DNA of 64,000 bases from the NCBI GenBank assembly GCA_028386065.3, contig JAKUCV010002047.1, positions 62,001 to 126,000 on the forward strand, in the 5' to 3' direction. How positions within the stretch are numbered: position 1 is the stretch's first letter; every line of letters begins with the position of its first letter. The notes under the pieces were generated by a model. The model was not told the origin of the DNA. It did no database searches and saw only the letters and a list, made by a program, of their open reading frames with translations. Of this stretch, positions 33,501 through 47,778 are shown in pieces. The position numbers and the translations under genes are program-made. This DNA comes from Turnera subulata (Eukaryota > Streptophyta > Magnoliopsida > Malpighiales > Passifloraceae).

Positions 33501-36500
33501 ATTTAATGACACAAACTAATCATGGCCAAAATAAGAGAAGAATAACAAGAACCAATGCTTTTCAAAGTCATAAGAAATCACTATGAAATCAAACCAGGGT
33601 TTCACCAAGATCTGCCATCTTCAATGATATGACGCTCCTGAGGAGCAAATTTTCAGCCAAAAAAATAAAACCACAAAGACAAACAAAAACATATGTTAAG
33701 TTGAAAAGGTGAGTGAATTAGCAGTAGAATAAACAATTAATTAGTAATATCCGAACACAAACAAAAAGCCTGTCAACATAAACATATCAGATTTCATTCC
33801 CAACTTGAAGATGAAAGGACTGTGGCCAAAACAGGAGGAAGAATTACAGAATCCCAGAACACCACTTCCGACCAGAAAAATTTAACGTCACAACTTTGCA
33901 CGATAATGTTGGATAACCCATCATGACCTACAAAAAACGATAAAAATACAAGAAAAATGCTAAATTAATTGGTATGACACAGTTTCATAGCAATGAAAGC
34001 TAGAAGTTAAGAAGAGAACTTGGTGTTTCATTGTAATCCAGGTAGATTTCGACAGAAGTCTGACCTCAAGACTCAATAATGATTAGAAATCAAACTCTGC
34101 ACCATTGATTCACTAAAACAACCAAATGTAATACAATACCATTCCCTAAAAAATGCCCAAAAAAGACAAAAAATGTTGGCATAAACATTACATAGAGTGT
34201 ATCAGGTTACATAGAAAATGTTCTGTAGAATTTTAACAGAACTCAGAGGACATAAACATTACATAGAATGTGCCAGGATGCAGAAAGGCATAAACACTAC
34301 TAAAATCCTCAAAAGATAGATCGACTGAACTAGTGAAAGCAGCTGAAGTATTTAGACGTTGTCTCACAGGTTCCTCGTTGCAACTGAAGCCATCAAATGC
34401 ATAAAAAACTAAGATTCCGAACCAATGTCCCAACAAATTGGTAATACAAGAAAGCACCAAGGCATCAATCGTATCTTCCAAACACTTCCACATGCAACAT
34501 AGCAAGAAAAACAGCCAACAACATGAGATTTATGCTTGACACCACAAGAACAAGAGTTAGGTGGATGGCTCATGCTTCAACATCACCATCTATTAAATGT
34601 TGAGATCAAACGAGGTTTCACAGGGATCTACCACCTTCAATAATAGCATCATTAAAGACGGACAAAGATTCTGAACTAAATTCCACTTATAACGATCAAA
34701 GACTCGCTCCATCAATTTCACAGCCAAGAAAAAAAAAACCACAAAGACAAACAAAGACATACGTTAAGTTGAAAAGGTGAGGGAATTAGCAGTAGAATAA
34801 ACAATTAATTAGTAATGTCCGAACACAAACAAAAAGCCTTTCAACATAAACATATCAGATTTCATTCCCAACCTGAAGATGAAAGCACTATGGCCAAAAC
34901 AGGAGGAGGAAGAATTACAGAATCCCAGAACACCACTTCCGACCAGAAAAATTTAACGTCACAACTTTGCACGATAATGTTGGATAACCCATCATGACCT
35001 ACAAAAAACGATAAAAATATAAGAAAAATGCTAAATTAATTGGTATGACACAGTTTTAAAGCATTGAAAGCTAGAAGTTAAGAAGAGAACTTGGTGTTTC
35101 GTTGTAATGCAGGTAGATTTCGACAGAAGTCTGACCTCAAGACTCAACAATGATTAGAGTCAAACTCTGCAGCTTTGTGTTACTAAAACAACCAAACGTA
35201 AAACAAAACCATTCCCTTAAAAAATGCCCAAAAAAAGACAGAAAATGTTGGCATAAACATTACATAAGAGTGTGCCAGGTTACATAGAAAATGTTCTGTA
35301 AAATTTTAACAGAACTCCAAGGACATAAACATTACATAGAATGTGCCAGGTTGCAGAAAGACATAAACACTACAAAAATTCTCAAAAGATAGATCGACTG
35401 AACTAGTGAAAGAACCTGAAGTATTCAGACGTTGACTCACAGATTCCTCGTTGCAACTGAAGCCATCAAATGCATAAAAAACTAAGATTCCGAACCAATG
35501 TCCCAGACTTAACAAATTGGTAATACAAGAAAGCACCAAGGCATCAATCGTATCTTCCAAACACTACCACAGCAACATCGCAAGAAAAACAGCCAACGAC
35601 ATGAGATTTATGCTTGTCACCACGAGAACAAGAGTTAGGTGGGTGGCTTATGCTTCAACATCACCATCCATTAAATGTTGAGATCAAACAAGGTTTCACA
35701 GGGATCTACCACCTCCAATAACAGCATCACTAAAAACGGACAAAGATTCTGAACTAAATTCCACTTATAACGATCAAAGACTCGCTCCATCAATTTCACA
35801 GCCAGGAAACTATAGCAGACATCTGAATGTTAGGCATCACCGTAAGTTCAAATCCAATTTGAACACAGAAACTGTTTACCGGCAAAATGAAAAAGCAGGA
35901 GAATAATTAGTGGAACCTGGGTTTTTTAATATTCACAAACACCGTTGTCGAGAGATCCAGATCCAGATCCAGTTAGGTGATCACCAAGACCACCGCCTTC
36001 AACAAGTCGAGACAAAAATTTCAACCTGAAAAAACTTGCATCACAAAACTGCAAGCTCGAGGCATATGGGGATAAATCACGAAGTGAAACAAATACAGGA
36101 GATAACAGATCAAGCCATCATATGAAATAGCAACATTCAGCTGTGACAACCGAGGCACCGCTACTACATCAACTCAAGGCAGAAACGTTCCTGCAATCCG
36201 AAGACACTACACATGACAAGCCAAAGGGCGAAAAATATACTTAAATGTTAAATTTTTTAAAAAAGAGAGGGAGAAAGAAACCGAGCTCACAAACACTCCA
36301 GCAGAATTGGGTGCTCCACACCTCTAGTCATTGCAAAATCAGACCTCCTGTGTTCAAGCATTTGAATGCACAAGACGCTAATAAGATTCATAACGAATAT
36401 TCCAGCCTCATAATAAAAAGTAAAAATACAATAAATTTGAAGGCATTAAAAACTCCCTCCACCAAATCTCATATTGCTATGTTTCACACAAAACCATGTG

Positions 36501-39500
36501 GCCTGAAAAAGCAACACAAAACCATCAATCTCCAACAACCTAAGTCCCATGGCAAAAGAAACAACTACCTGAAGGGTAGGAGAGCTTGTTGTAGACCCCA
36601 ACCACATGCTAGTAAGAGAACACTACAAAACCCACTCCACGTGAACAAAAGCAGAAACTCTCCTCACATCCTGAAAGAACCAGAAGCAGAAGCACACAAG
36701 AAAAATAGACCATAGAAGCTGGAGAAAGCACAATGAGAAGAAAAACAAAAACAAGCTTACAAGTTTCCTCGCAAATCCCGTTCCTGTTCCTTGTTACAAC
36801 TGAAACAATTAAAAAATACAGAAAACTAAGATCCTAAACCAATATCCCAAACTTGTGCAAACCAACAAAGTAAGTACAAGGGAATACAAAGACTCCCTCC
36901 GTAATTGTTCATATGTCATCTTGTAAAACCATTGCAGAAATCCTGTAATAACAGTCAACTATGTCACAGTTTATGACCAATTTAACGACACAAATTAATT
37001 ATGGCCAAAAATAAGAGAAGAATAACAAGAACCAACGCTTTTCAAAGTCATAATAAATCACTATGAAATCAAACCAGGGTTTCACCAAGATCTTCCATCT
37101 TCAATGATATGACGCTCCTGAGGAGCAAATTTTCAGCCAAGAAAACAAAACCACAAAGAAAAACAAAAACATATGTTAAGTTGAAAAGGTGAGGGAATTA
37201 GCAGTAGAATAAACAATTAATTAGTAATGTGCGAACACAAACAAAAAGCCTGTCAACATAAACATATCAGATTTCATTCCCAACCTGAAGATGAAAGGAC
37301 TGTGGCCAAAACAGGAGGAGGAAGAATTACAGAATCCCAGAAGACCACTTCCGACCAGAAAAATTTAACGTCACAACTTTGCACGGTTATGTTGAATAAC
37401 CCATCATGACCTACAAAAAACGATAAAAATACAAGAACAATGCTAAATTAATTGGTATGACACAGTTTTAAAGCATTGAAAGCTAGAAGTTAAGAAGAGA
37501 ACTTGGTGTTTCATTGTAATTCAGGTAGATTTCGACAGAAGTCTGACCTCATGGCTCAACAATGATTAGAATCAAACTCTGCAGCTTTGTGTTACTAAAA
37601 CAACCAAATGTAATACAAAACCATTCGCTTAAAAAAATGCCCAAAAAAAGACAGAAAATGTTGGCTTAAGAACATTACATAGAGTGTGTCAGGTTACATA
37701 GAAAATGTTCTGTAAAATGTTAACAGAACACCAAGGACATAAACATTACATAGAATGTGCCAGGTTGCAGAAAGGCATAAACACTACTAAAATCCTCAAA
37801 AGATCGATCGACAGAACTAGTGAAAGTAGCTGAAGTATTTAGACGTTGCCTCACAGGTTCCTCGTTGTAACTGAAGCCACCAAATGCACAAAAAACTAAG
37901 ATTCCGAACCAATGTGCCAGACTTAACAAATTGGTAATACAAGAAAGCACCAAGGCATCAATCGTATCTTCCAAACACTTCCACATGCAACATCGCAAGA
38001 AAAACAGCCAACGACATGAGATTTATGCTTGTCACCACGAGAACAAGAGTTAGGTGGGTGGCTCATGCTTCAACATCACCATCTACTAAATGTTGAGATC
38101 AAACGAGGTTTCACAGGGATCTACCACCTTCAATAACAGCATCATTAAAGACGGACAAAGATTCTGAACTAAATTCCACTTATAACGATCAAAGACTCGC
38201 TCCATCAATTTCACAGCCAGGAAACCATAGCAGACATCTGAATGTTAGGCATCACCGTAAGTTCAAATCCAATTTGAACACAGCAACTGTTTTCCGGTAA
38301 AATGAAAAAGCAGGAGAATAATTAGTGGAACCTGGATTCTTTTCAATATTCACCAACGCCGTTGCCGAGAAATCAAGATCCAGATCCAGTTAGGTGATCA
38401 CCGAGACCACCGCCTTCCACAAGTCCCGATTCTGGAGACAAAAATTTCAACCTGAAAAAACTTGCATCACAAAATAGCAAGCTCCAGGCATATGGGGATA
38501 AATCACGAAGAGAAACAAATAAAGGAGATAACAGATCAAGCCATCATATGAAATAGCAACATTCAGCTGTGACAACCGAGGCACCGCTACCACATCAACT
38601 CAAGGCAGAAACGTTCCTGCAATCCGAAGACACTACACATGACAAGCCAAAGGGCGAAAAATATACTTAATGTTAAATTTTTTAAAAAGGAGAGGGAGAG
38701 AAACCGAGCTCACAAACACTCCAGCAGAATTGGGTGCCCCACACCTCTACTCATTGCAAAAACAGACCACCTGTGTTGAAGCGTTTGAATGCACAAGACG
38801 CTAATAAGATTCATAACGAATATTCCAGCCTCATAATAAAAAGTAAAAATACAATAAATTTGAAGGCATTAAAAACTCCCTCCACCAAATCTCATATTGC
38901 TATGTTACACACAAAACCATGTGGCCTGAAAAAGCAACACAAAACCATCAATCTCCAACAACCTAAGCCCCATGGCAAAAGAAACAACTATCTGAAGGGT
39001 AGGAGAGCTTGTTACAGACCCCAACCACATGCTAGTAAGAGAACACTACAAAACCCATTCCACATAAACAAAAGCAGAAACTCTCCTCACATCCTGAAAG
39101 AACCAGAAGCAGAAGCACACAAGAAAAATAGACCATAGAAGCTGGAGAAAGCACAACGAGAAGAAAAACAAAAACAAGCTTACAAGTTTCCTCACAAATC
39201 CCGGTCCAGTTCCTTGTTCCAACTGAAACAATTAAAAAATACAGAAAACTAAGATCCTAAACCAATATCCCAAACGTGTGCAAACCAACAAAGCAAGTAC
39301 AACGGAATTCATGGACTCCCTCCATAATTGTTCATATGTCATCTTCTAAAACCATTGCAGAAATCCTGTAATAACAGTCAACTATGTCACATTTTATGAC
39401 CAATTTAATGACAAAAACTAATTATGGCCAAAAATAAGAGAAGAATAACAAGAACCAATGCTTTTCAAAGTCATAATAAATCACTATGAAATCAAACCAG

Positions 39501-42500
39501 GGTTTCACCAAGATCTGCCATCTTCAATGATATGACGCTCCTGAGGAGCAAATTTTCAGCCAAGAAAACAAAACCACAAAGACAAACAAAAACATATGTT
39601 AAGTTGAAAAGGTGAGGGAATTAGCAGTAGAATAAACAATTAATTAGTAATGTCCGAACACAAACAAAAAGCCTGTCAACATAAACATATCAGATTTCAT
39701 TCCCAACCTGAAGATGAAAGGACTATGGCCAAAACAGGAGGAGGAAGAATTACAGAATCCCAGAACACCACTTCCGACCAGAAAAATTTAACGTCACAAC
39801 TTTGCACGATAATGATGGATAACCCATCATGACCTACAAAAAACGAAAAAAATACAAGAAAAATGCTAAATTAATTGGTATGACACAGTTTTAAAGCATT
39901 GAAAGCTAGAAGTTAAGAAGAGAACTTGGTGTTTCATTGTAATCCAGGTAGATTTCGACAGAAGTCTGACCTCAGGACTCAACAATGACTAGAATCAAAC
40001 CCTGCAGCTTTGTGTTACTAAAACAACTAAATGTAATACAAAACCATTCCCTTAAAAAATGACCAAAAAAAGACAAAAAATGATGGCATAAACATTACAT
40101 AGAGTGTGCCAGGTTACATAGAAAATGTTTTGCAAATTTTAACAGAACTCCAAGGACATAAACATTACATAGAATGTGCCAGGTTGCAGAAATGCATAAA
40201 CACTACTAAAATCCTCAAAAGATAGATCGATTGAACTAGTGAAAGCAGCTGAAGTATATAGACGTTGCCTCACAGGTTCCTAGTTGCATCTGAAGCCATC
40301 AAATGCATAAAAAACAAAGATTCCGAACCAATGTCCCAGACTTAACAAAATGGTAAGACAAGAAATCACCAAGGCATCAATCGTATCTTCCAAACAATTC
40401 CACATGCAACATAGCAAGAAAAACAGCCAATGACATGAGATTTATGCTTGTCACCACAAGAAGAAAATGGCTCATGCTTCAACATCACCATCTATTAAAT
40501 GTTGAGATCAAACGAGGTTTCACAGGGATCTACCACCTTCAATAACAACATCATTAAAGACGGACAAAGATTCTGAACTAAATTCCACTTATAACGATCA
40601 AAAACTCCCTCCATCAATTTCACAGCCAGGAAACCATAGCAGACGTCTGAATATTAAGCATCACCGTAAGTTCAAATCCAATTTGAACACAAACTGTTTA
40701 CGGCAAAAAGAAAAAGCAGGAGAATAATTAGTGGAACCCGCGATCTTTTTAATATTCACAACCACCGTTGTCGAGAGATCCAGATCCAGATCCAGTTAGG
40801 TGATCACAAAGACCACCGCCTTCCACAAGTGGAGACAAAAATTTCAACCAGAAAAAACTTGCATCACAAAACTGCAAGCTCGAGGCATGTGGGGATAAAT
40901 CACGAAGTGAAACAAATAAAGGAGATAACAGATCAAGCCATCATATGAAACAGCAACGTTCAGTTGTGACAACCGAGGCACCGCTACCATATCAACTCAA
41001 GCCAGAAACGTTCCTGTAATCCGAAGACGCTACACATGACAAGCCAAATGGCGAAAAATATACTTAATGTTAAATTTTTCGGAAAAGAGAGCAGAGAAAC
41101 CGGGCTCACAAACACTCCAGCAGAATTGGGTGCCCCACGCCTCTACTCAATGCAAAATCAGACCTCCTGTGTTGAAGCATTTGAAAGCACAAGATGCTAA
41201 TAAGATTCATAATGAATATTCCAGCCTCATAATAAAAAGTAAAAATACAATAAATTTGAAGGCATTAAAAACTTCCTCCCCCAAATCTCATATTGCTATG
41301 TTACACACAAAACCATGTGGCCTGAAAAAGCAACACAAAACCATCAATCTCCAACAACCTAAGTCCCATGGCAAAAGAAACAACTACCTGAAGAGTAGGA
41401 GAGCTTGTTATAGACCCCAACCACATCCTAGTAAGTGAACACAACAAAACCCATTCCGCGTAAACAAAAGCAGAAACTCTCCTCACATCCTCAAAGAACC
41501 AGATGCAGAAGCACACAAGAAAAATAGAAAATAGAAGCTGGAGAAAGCACAACGAGAAGAAAAACAAAAACAAGCTTACAAGTTTCCTCGCAAATCCCAT
41601 TCCTGTTCCTTGTTTCAACTGAAACAATTAAAAAATACAGAAAACTAAGATCCTAAACCAATATCCCAAACTTGTGCAAACCAACAAAGCAAGTACAAGG
41701 GAATTCACGGACTCCCTCCATAATTGTTCATACGTCATCTTGTAAAACCATTGCAGAAATCCTGTAATAACAGTCAACTATGTCACATTTTATGACCAAT
41801 TTAATGACATAAACTAATTATGGCCAAAAATAAGAGAAGAATAACAAGAACCAATGCTTTTCAAAGTCATAAGAAATCACTATGAAATCAAACCAGGGTT
41901 TCACCAAGATCTGCCATCTTCAATGCTATGACGCTCCTGAGGAGCAAATTTACAGCCAAGAAAACAAAACCACAAAGACAAACAAAAACATATGTTAAGT
42001 TGAAAAGGTGAGGGAATTAGCAGTAGAATAAACAATTATTTAGTAATGTCCAAACACAAACAGAAAGCCTGCAAACATAAACATATCAGATTTCATTCCC
42101 AACTTGAAGACGAAAGGAATATGGCCAAAACAGGAGGAGGAAGAATTACAGAATCCCAGAACACCACATCCGACCAGAAAAATTTAACGTCACACCTTTG
42201 CACGATAATGTTGGATAACCCATCATGACCTACAAAAAACGATAAAAATACAAGAAAAATGCTAAATTAATTGGTATGGCACAGTTTCAAAGCATTGAAA
42301 GCTAGAAGTTAAGAAGAGAACTTGGTGTTTCATCAAGGTAGATTTCGACAGAAGTCTGACCTCAAGACTCAACAATGATTAGAAATCAAACTCTGCAGCT
42401 TTGTTTTACTAAAACAACAAAATGTAATACAATAGCATTCCCTAAAAAATGCCCAAAAAAAGACAGAAAATGTTGGCATAAGCATTACATAGAGTGTGCC

Positions 42501-45440
42501 AGGTTACATAGAAAATGTTCTGTAAAATTTTAACAGAACTCCATGGACATAAACATCACATAGATTGTGCCAGGTTGCAGAAAGGCATAAACACAACTAA
42601 AATCCTCAAAAGATAGATGAACTGAACAAGTGAAAGCAGCTAAAGTATTTAGACGTTGCCTCACAGGTTCCTCATTGCAACTGAGGCCATCAAATGCATA
42701 AAAAACTAAGATTCCGAACCAATGTCCCAGACTTAACAAATTGGTAATACAAGAAAGCACCAAGGCATCAATCGTATCTTCCAAACACTTCCACGTGCAA
42801 CATGGCAAGAAAAACAGCCAACGACATGAGATTTATGCTTGTCACCACAAGAACAAGAGTTAGGTGGATGGCTCATGCTTCAACATCACCATCTATTAAA
42901 TGTTGAGTTCAAACGAGGTTTCACAGGGATCTACCACCTTCAATAAGAGCATCACTAAAGACGGACAAAGATTCTGAACTAAATTCCACTTATAACGATC
43001 AAAGACTCCCTCCATCAATTTCACAGCCAGGAAACCATAGCAGACATCTGAATATTAGGCATCACCGTAAGTTCAAATCCAATTTGAACACAGGAACTGT
43101 TTACGGCAAAAAGAAAAAGCAGGAGAACAATTAGTGGAACCCGCGATCTTTTTAATATTCACAAACACCGTTGTCGAGAGATCCAGATCCAGATCCAGTT
43201 AGGTGATCACCAAGATCACCGCCCTCCACAAGTCCCGATTCTGGAGACAAAAATTTCAACCAGAAAAAACTTGCATCACAAAACTGCAAGCTCGAGGCAT
43301 ATGGGGATAAATCACGAAGTGAAACAAATAGAGGAGATAACAGATCAAGCCATCATATGAAACAGCAACGTTCAGCTGTGACAACAGAGGCACCGCTAAA
43401 ACAAAAGCAGAAACTCTCCTCACATCCTCAAAGAACCAGATGCAGAAGCACACAAGAAAAATAGACCATAGAAGCTGGAGAAAGCACAACGAGAAGAAAA
43501 ACAAAAACAAGCTTACAAGTTTCCTCGCAAATCCCGTTCCTGTTCCTTGTTTCAACTGAAACAATTAAAAAATACAGAAAACTAAGATCCTAAACAAATA
43601 TCCCAAACTTGTGCAAACCAACAAAGCAAGTACAAGGGAATTCAAGGACTCCCTCCATAATTGTTCATATGTCATCTTGTAAAACCATTGCAGAAATCCT
43701 GTAATAACAGTCAACTACGTCACATTTTATGACCAATTTAATGTCACAAACTAATTATGGCCAAAAATAAGAGAAGAATAACAAGAACCAACGCTTTTCA
43801 AAGTCATAAGAAATCACTATGAAATCAAACCAGGGTTTCACCAAATCTGTCATCTTCAATGATATGACGCTCCTGAGGAGCAAATTTTCAGCCAAGAACA
43901 CAAAACCACAAAGACAAAAAAACACATATGTTAAGTTTGGGAATTAGCAGTAGAATAAACAATTAATTAGTAATGTCCGAAAACAAACAAAAAGCCTGTC
44001 AACATAAACATATCAGATTTCATTCCCAACTTGAAGATGAAAGGACTATGGCCAAAACAGGAGGAGGAAGAATTACAAAATCCCAGAACACCACTTCCGA
44101 TCAGAAAAATTTAACGTCACAACTTTGCACGATAATGTTGGATAACCATCAAGACCCACACAAAAAATGATAAAAATACAAGAAAAATGCTAAATTAATT
44201 GGTATGACAGAGTTTTAAACCATTGAAAGCTAGAAGTTAAGAAGAGAACTTGGTGTTTCATTGTAATCCAGGTAGATCTTGACACAAGTCTGACCTCAAG
44301 ACTCAACAATAATTAGAATCAATCTCTGCAGCTTTGTGTTACTAAAACAACCAAACGTAATACAAAGCCATTCCTTAAAAAAAATGCCCAAGACAAGACA
44401 CAAAATGTTGGCACCTATAAAATTTTAACAGAACTCCAAGGGCATAAACATTACCTGGAACACACATAGAATGTTCCAGGTACAGAAGGGCATAAACACT
44501 GCTAAAATCCTCAAAAGATATAGACTGAACTAGTGAAAGCAGCTGAAGTATTTAGACGTTGCCCCACAGAAACAGGTTCCTCGTTGCAATTGAAGTCATC
44601 AAAAGCACAAAAAGCTATAAGATTCCGATCCAATGTCCCAGACTTAACAAATTGGTAATACAAGAAAGCACCAAGGCATCAATCGTATCTTCCAAACACT
44701 TCCACGTGCAACATAGCAAGAAAAACAGCCAACCACATGAGATTTATGCTTGTCACCACGAGAACAAGAGTTAGGTGGACGGCTCATGCTTCAACATCAC
44801 CATCGATTAAATGTTGAGATCAAACGTGGTTTCACAGGAAACTTCAATCACAGCGTCATTGAAAGACAGACAGTGATTCTGAACTAAATTCCACTTATAA
44901 CGATTAAAGACTCCCCCATCAATTTCGAGAACAAGAGTTAGGTGGACGGCTCATGCTTCAACATCACCATCGATTAAATGTTGAAATCAAACGTGGTTTC
45001 ACAGGAAACTTCAAAAACAGCGTCATTGAAAGACAGACAGTGATTCTGAACTAAATTCCACTTATAACGATCAAAGACTCCCTCCATCAATTTCACAGCC
45101 AGAAAACCATAGCAGACATCTGAATATCAGACATCAACGTAAGTTCAAATCCAATTTGAACACAAAAACTGTTTACGGCAAAAAGAAAAAGCAGGAGGAT
45201 AATTAGTGGAACCCGGGATCTTTTTAATATTCACAAACACCGTTGTCGAGAGATCCAGATCCAGATCCAGTTAGGTGATCATCAAGACCACCGCCTTCCA
45301 CAAGTCCCGATTCTGGAGACAAAAATTTCAACCAGAAAAAATTTGCATCACAAAACTGCAAGCTCGAGGCGTATGGAGATAAATCACGAAGTGAAACAAA
45401 TAAAGGAGAAAACAGATCAAGCCATCGTATGAAACAGCGA
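30521..45440. repeat. Type B tandem array, ~2.40-kb monomers
   Basis: The (GATCCA)3-like anchor recurs at 32617, 35953, ~38371, 40776, 43179 and 45251: spacings 3336, ~2418, ~2405, 2403 and 2072 bp. Each monomer has two diverged halves (for example TTCAACTGAAACAATT versus TGCAACTGAAGCCATC, and GGGTTTCACCAAGATC versus GAGGTTTCACAGGGATC) about 1.07 kb apart, and the first half is recognisably homologous to type A. The 3336-bp unit carries an extra half (junction ~34727) and a deletion near 33428; the 2072-bp interval follows a ~670-bp deletion at ~43398 partly offset by a duplication. A plus-strand open frame of 77-156 codons recurs in six monomers. Confidence 0.95.
44761..45095. repeat. 167-bp tandem duplication in last B monomer
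   Basis: AGAACAAGAGTTAGGTGGAC starts at 44761 and again at 44928; the following ~165 bp are nearly the same, including TTCACAGGAAACTTCAA variants private to this monomer. Confidence 0.85.
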
Positions 45441-47394
45441 AACCATGGATCCCTTCACCGTGAGTTTCTTGAAATCAGAAGCCAATAAGAACAAACAAAT
45501 CAATCAACCAGGCGGATCATGCCACGACCTACAATAAGAACCACTGGATACAAAGAAGAAGAAATGCAAGTTCCGATGAAGACTATCTAACATAAGAGAG
45601 GTGGAAAAAGTAATCATGTCTACGCTACCCATAGCCCTACGCGTCAAATAAGAGCATACAAACTCTAACCGACGATGTGGCTAGGATTAAAAGCTTACTC
45701 TCGGGTATGTAGGGTCAGGATTTAAACTTTAAAGACAAGTAATTAGGTCGGTGAACGGGCTAGTACAGCTTGACTTGCACGCTTTTTGGAAATCGTTATT
45801 TTCTTTATTTTTCAGAAAAAAATCAAATTGTAAATCCCAATCCAGACCTTGGAATCGTGTGTGTGGTAAAGAAATAGTCGAAGACCGTTGCGGGAAAAAA
45901 TAATTCAAAGGATCCAGACCTTTTTTGGGTTAAAATAATTAAAGACACGTTGGACAATTTCGGAGAAATAATGGTGGGTTACAGTATGGGGCTATGTGGG
46001 TCCAGGTGCATAATTGAAGAGACGTTGGATAATTTTGGAGAAATAATGGTGGGTTACAGTATGGGTTTATGTGATACTGAATTCAGATTGATCGGACTAA
46101 TCTCTTGTATACAGAGAAACTAAAAAAAAAAAAAGAAAGGGTATCGGTACGGGGGATCCAGTACAGGCAAAAAAAATTAAACTATAGAAAAACATTCTAA
46201 CCCATAAATATATAAGAATTACATTGTAAAATACTCCTTCTCTTTCATAATATTTAAAATTTTTGCACAACCTTTAAAATATAATTAATATTAGTTTAGA
46301 TAACAACAATGTTAATAATAATAGACCAAACTATCCTTAATTTACAAAATCTTTTCCTATTTAACAATTTATTGATGGGTTATATTGGATAATTAAACAA
46401 TAAATGACCCATGAGAATTTTAAAGTATCTAATAATTTAAAACAAAACAAAAAGCTTGGAGCTAACTTATATTTTGGAAGAGAGAGAGTGTTAAAATTAA
46501 TTAAATTCTATAATTGTTTTCTATGTATTCTCATATTTTGAAAATGATGAATAATTTATTTATTTTCAATACAATCAAATACATTTTGAAATATGTAATG
46601 TAATTTTGTAATTTTTTAGTAACTTATAGCCCAACCAATTAAAATTTTTTATTATTAGGCTGAGTAATTTGCAAATTTATGTATTACAATTCAAGAACTT
46701 AAATCAAAACAAAACTAAAAGATAAATGGTGACGAACCTAAATAAACCTAAATAATCAACGAAAGATTGAAATTTAGAAGAGAAAACAAAATTAAAAAGA
46801 AGGATTGTTGAGCTGAAAGGTTGCTTGCTAGAGTTTTTAAGACAATAGATTTTGTTTCTAATACTAAAAAGCCTTACTATTTGAAAACAAGGACTAATCA
46901 CTAGTTTAGATTTTATTAGTTTAGATTTTATTGTCAGGTCAAATAAGTTAATCAAATCTTTTGGGCTTTCATGGTTAGTTAGCAGAATGATAATATATTT
47001 GTTTATGGATGCCAGTGTAGTCACCTACCTACAGTGACTATGCACACCGTGCATCCGTCTCTGGGTATCGCTAAGCTTTTAGTTGTGTGTACCGAGTGGT
47101 TTAGGCTAGCTAGTGGATAAGTGCGAAGCAAACAACAGGTCGCCCCACGATTAATGAAAAAACAGCAAGCGAAAGAGATAGGGAGCAAACATCGAAATTG
47201 TGGATAGGTATTAGAAGTGAAAAAATCAGAGCCTGTACCTAGGTGCAGAACGTAATTTAATATTCCACGACCCAATAAAATATGACCCAAAAGTACCAAG
47301 CTTAATGAAAACTACAAAATACAGGTATAAAAAATCATAAACTTTCAGTACGAGTACCAAAAAGAAAATCAAGGCCAAATACAGGTATCAAAAA
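45441..47394. other. Non-repetitive A+T-rich spacer
   Basis: The B array ends at CATCGTATGAAACAGCG, after which no further monomer sequence is seen. A 75-bp tandem duplication (GTTGGA..GGTGGGTTACAGTATGGG) lies at about 45937-46086. The rest is A+T-rich with short frames only. No gene, tRNA or known repeat could be supported. Confidence 0.5.
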
Positions 47395-47778
47395 TCTATC
47401 TATTATATTATATAATAGCAGAGCCCTCACTCAGCGACTATACTATTTCGACACCTAGGATCCTGAGAATGTGACATTTGGCACAAAACCTAATTGACAT
47501 GTGGCAAAAAATGGAAACGGCTAGATCAATTAGACACCAAAGAAAACGGATCAATTAGAAAGGAAATTAGACAACAAATTAAATATATTAAATCAATAGC
47601 ATTTATTCTATAATCCTTTCCTAGCAACTATGTATAATGTATGGAAGCCTAAAATTCTCCCAATCTAAATCTAAATCTCTCCACAGACACTCCTCTTCCA
47701 CAAAAATAATCCTTCCCAAAAAAGTAAACAAACATATTTCCAATATATAGCCATAATTTTAATTGTTTTTTTATGTTC
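47395..47778 (+). mobile_element. Possible Helitron 5' end
   Basis: TCTATCTATTATATTATATA followed by ATAGCAGAGCCC directly after an A is the style of plant Helitron left termini (5'-TC, insertion between A and T). GTGACATTTGGCAC and GACATGTGGCA further in are also often seen near such termini. No 3' hairpin plus CTRR was found before the solo LTR at 47779, so length and right end are unknown. Confidence 0.4.

Noticed and set aside
17740..44000. Dozens of minus-strand frames of 60-135 codons in the A and B arrays with hydrophobic residues
   Set aside because: They recur because the monomers are copies; ends and lengths vary with every indel and no known domain or conserved start is seen. The T-rich strand gives Phe/Leu/Val-rich translations by composition.
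45450..45620. Possible exon start (ATGGATCCCTTCACC followed by GTGAGT)
   Set aside because: A single splice-like site without a coding continuation or T-rich intron on that strand; not enough to call a gene.
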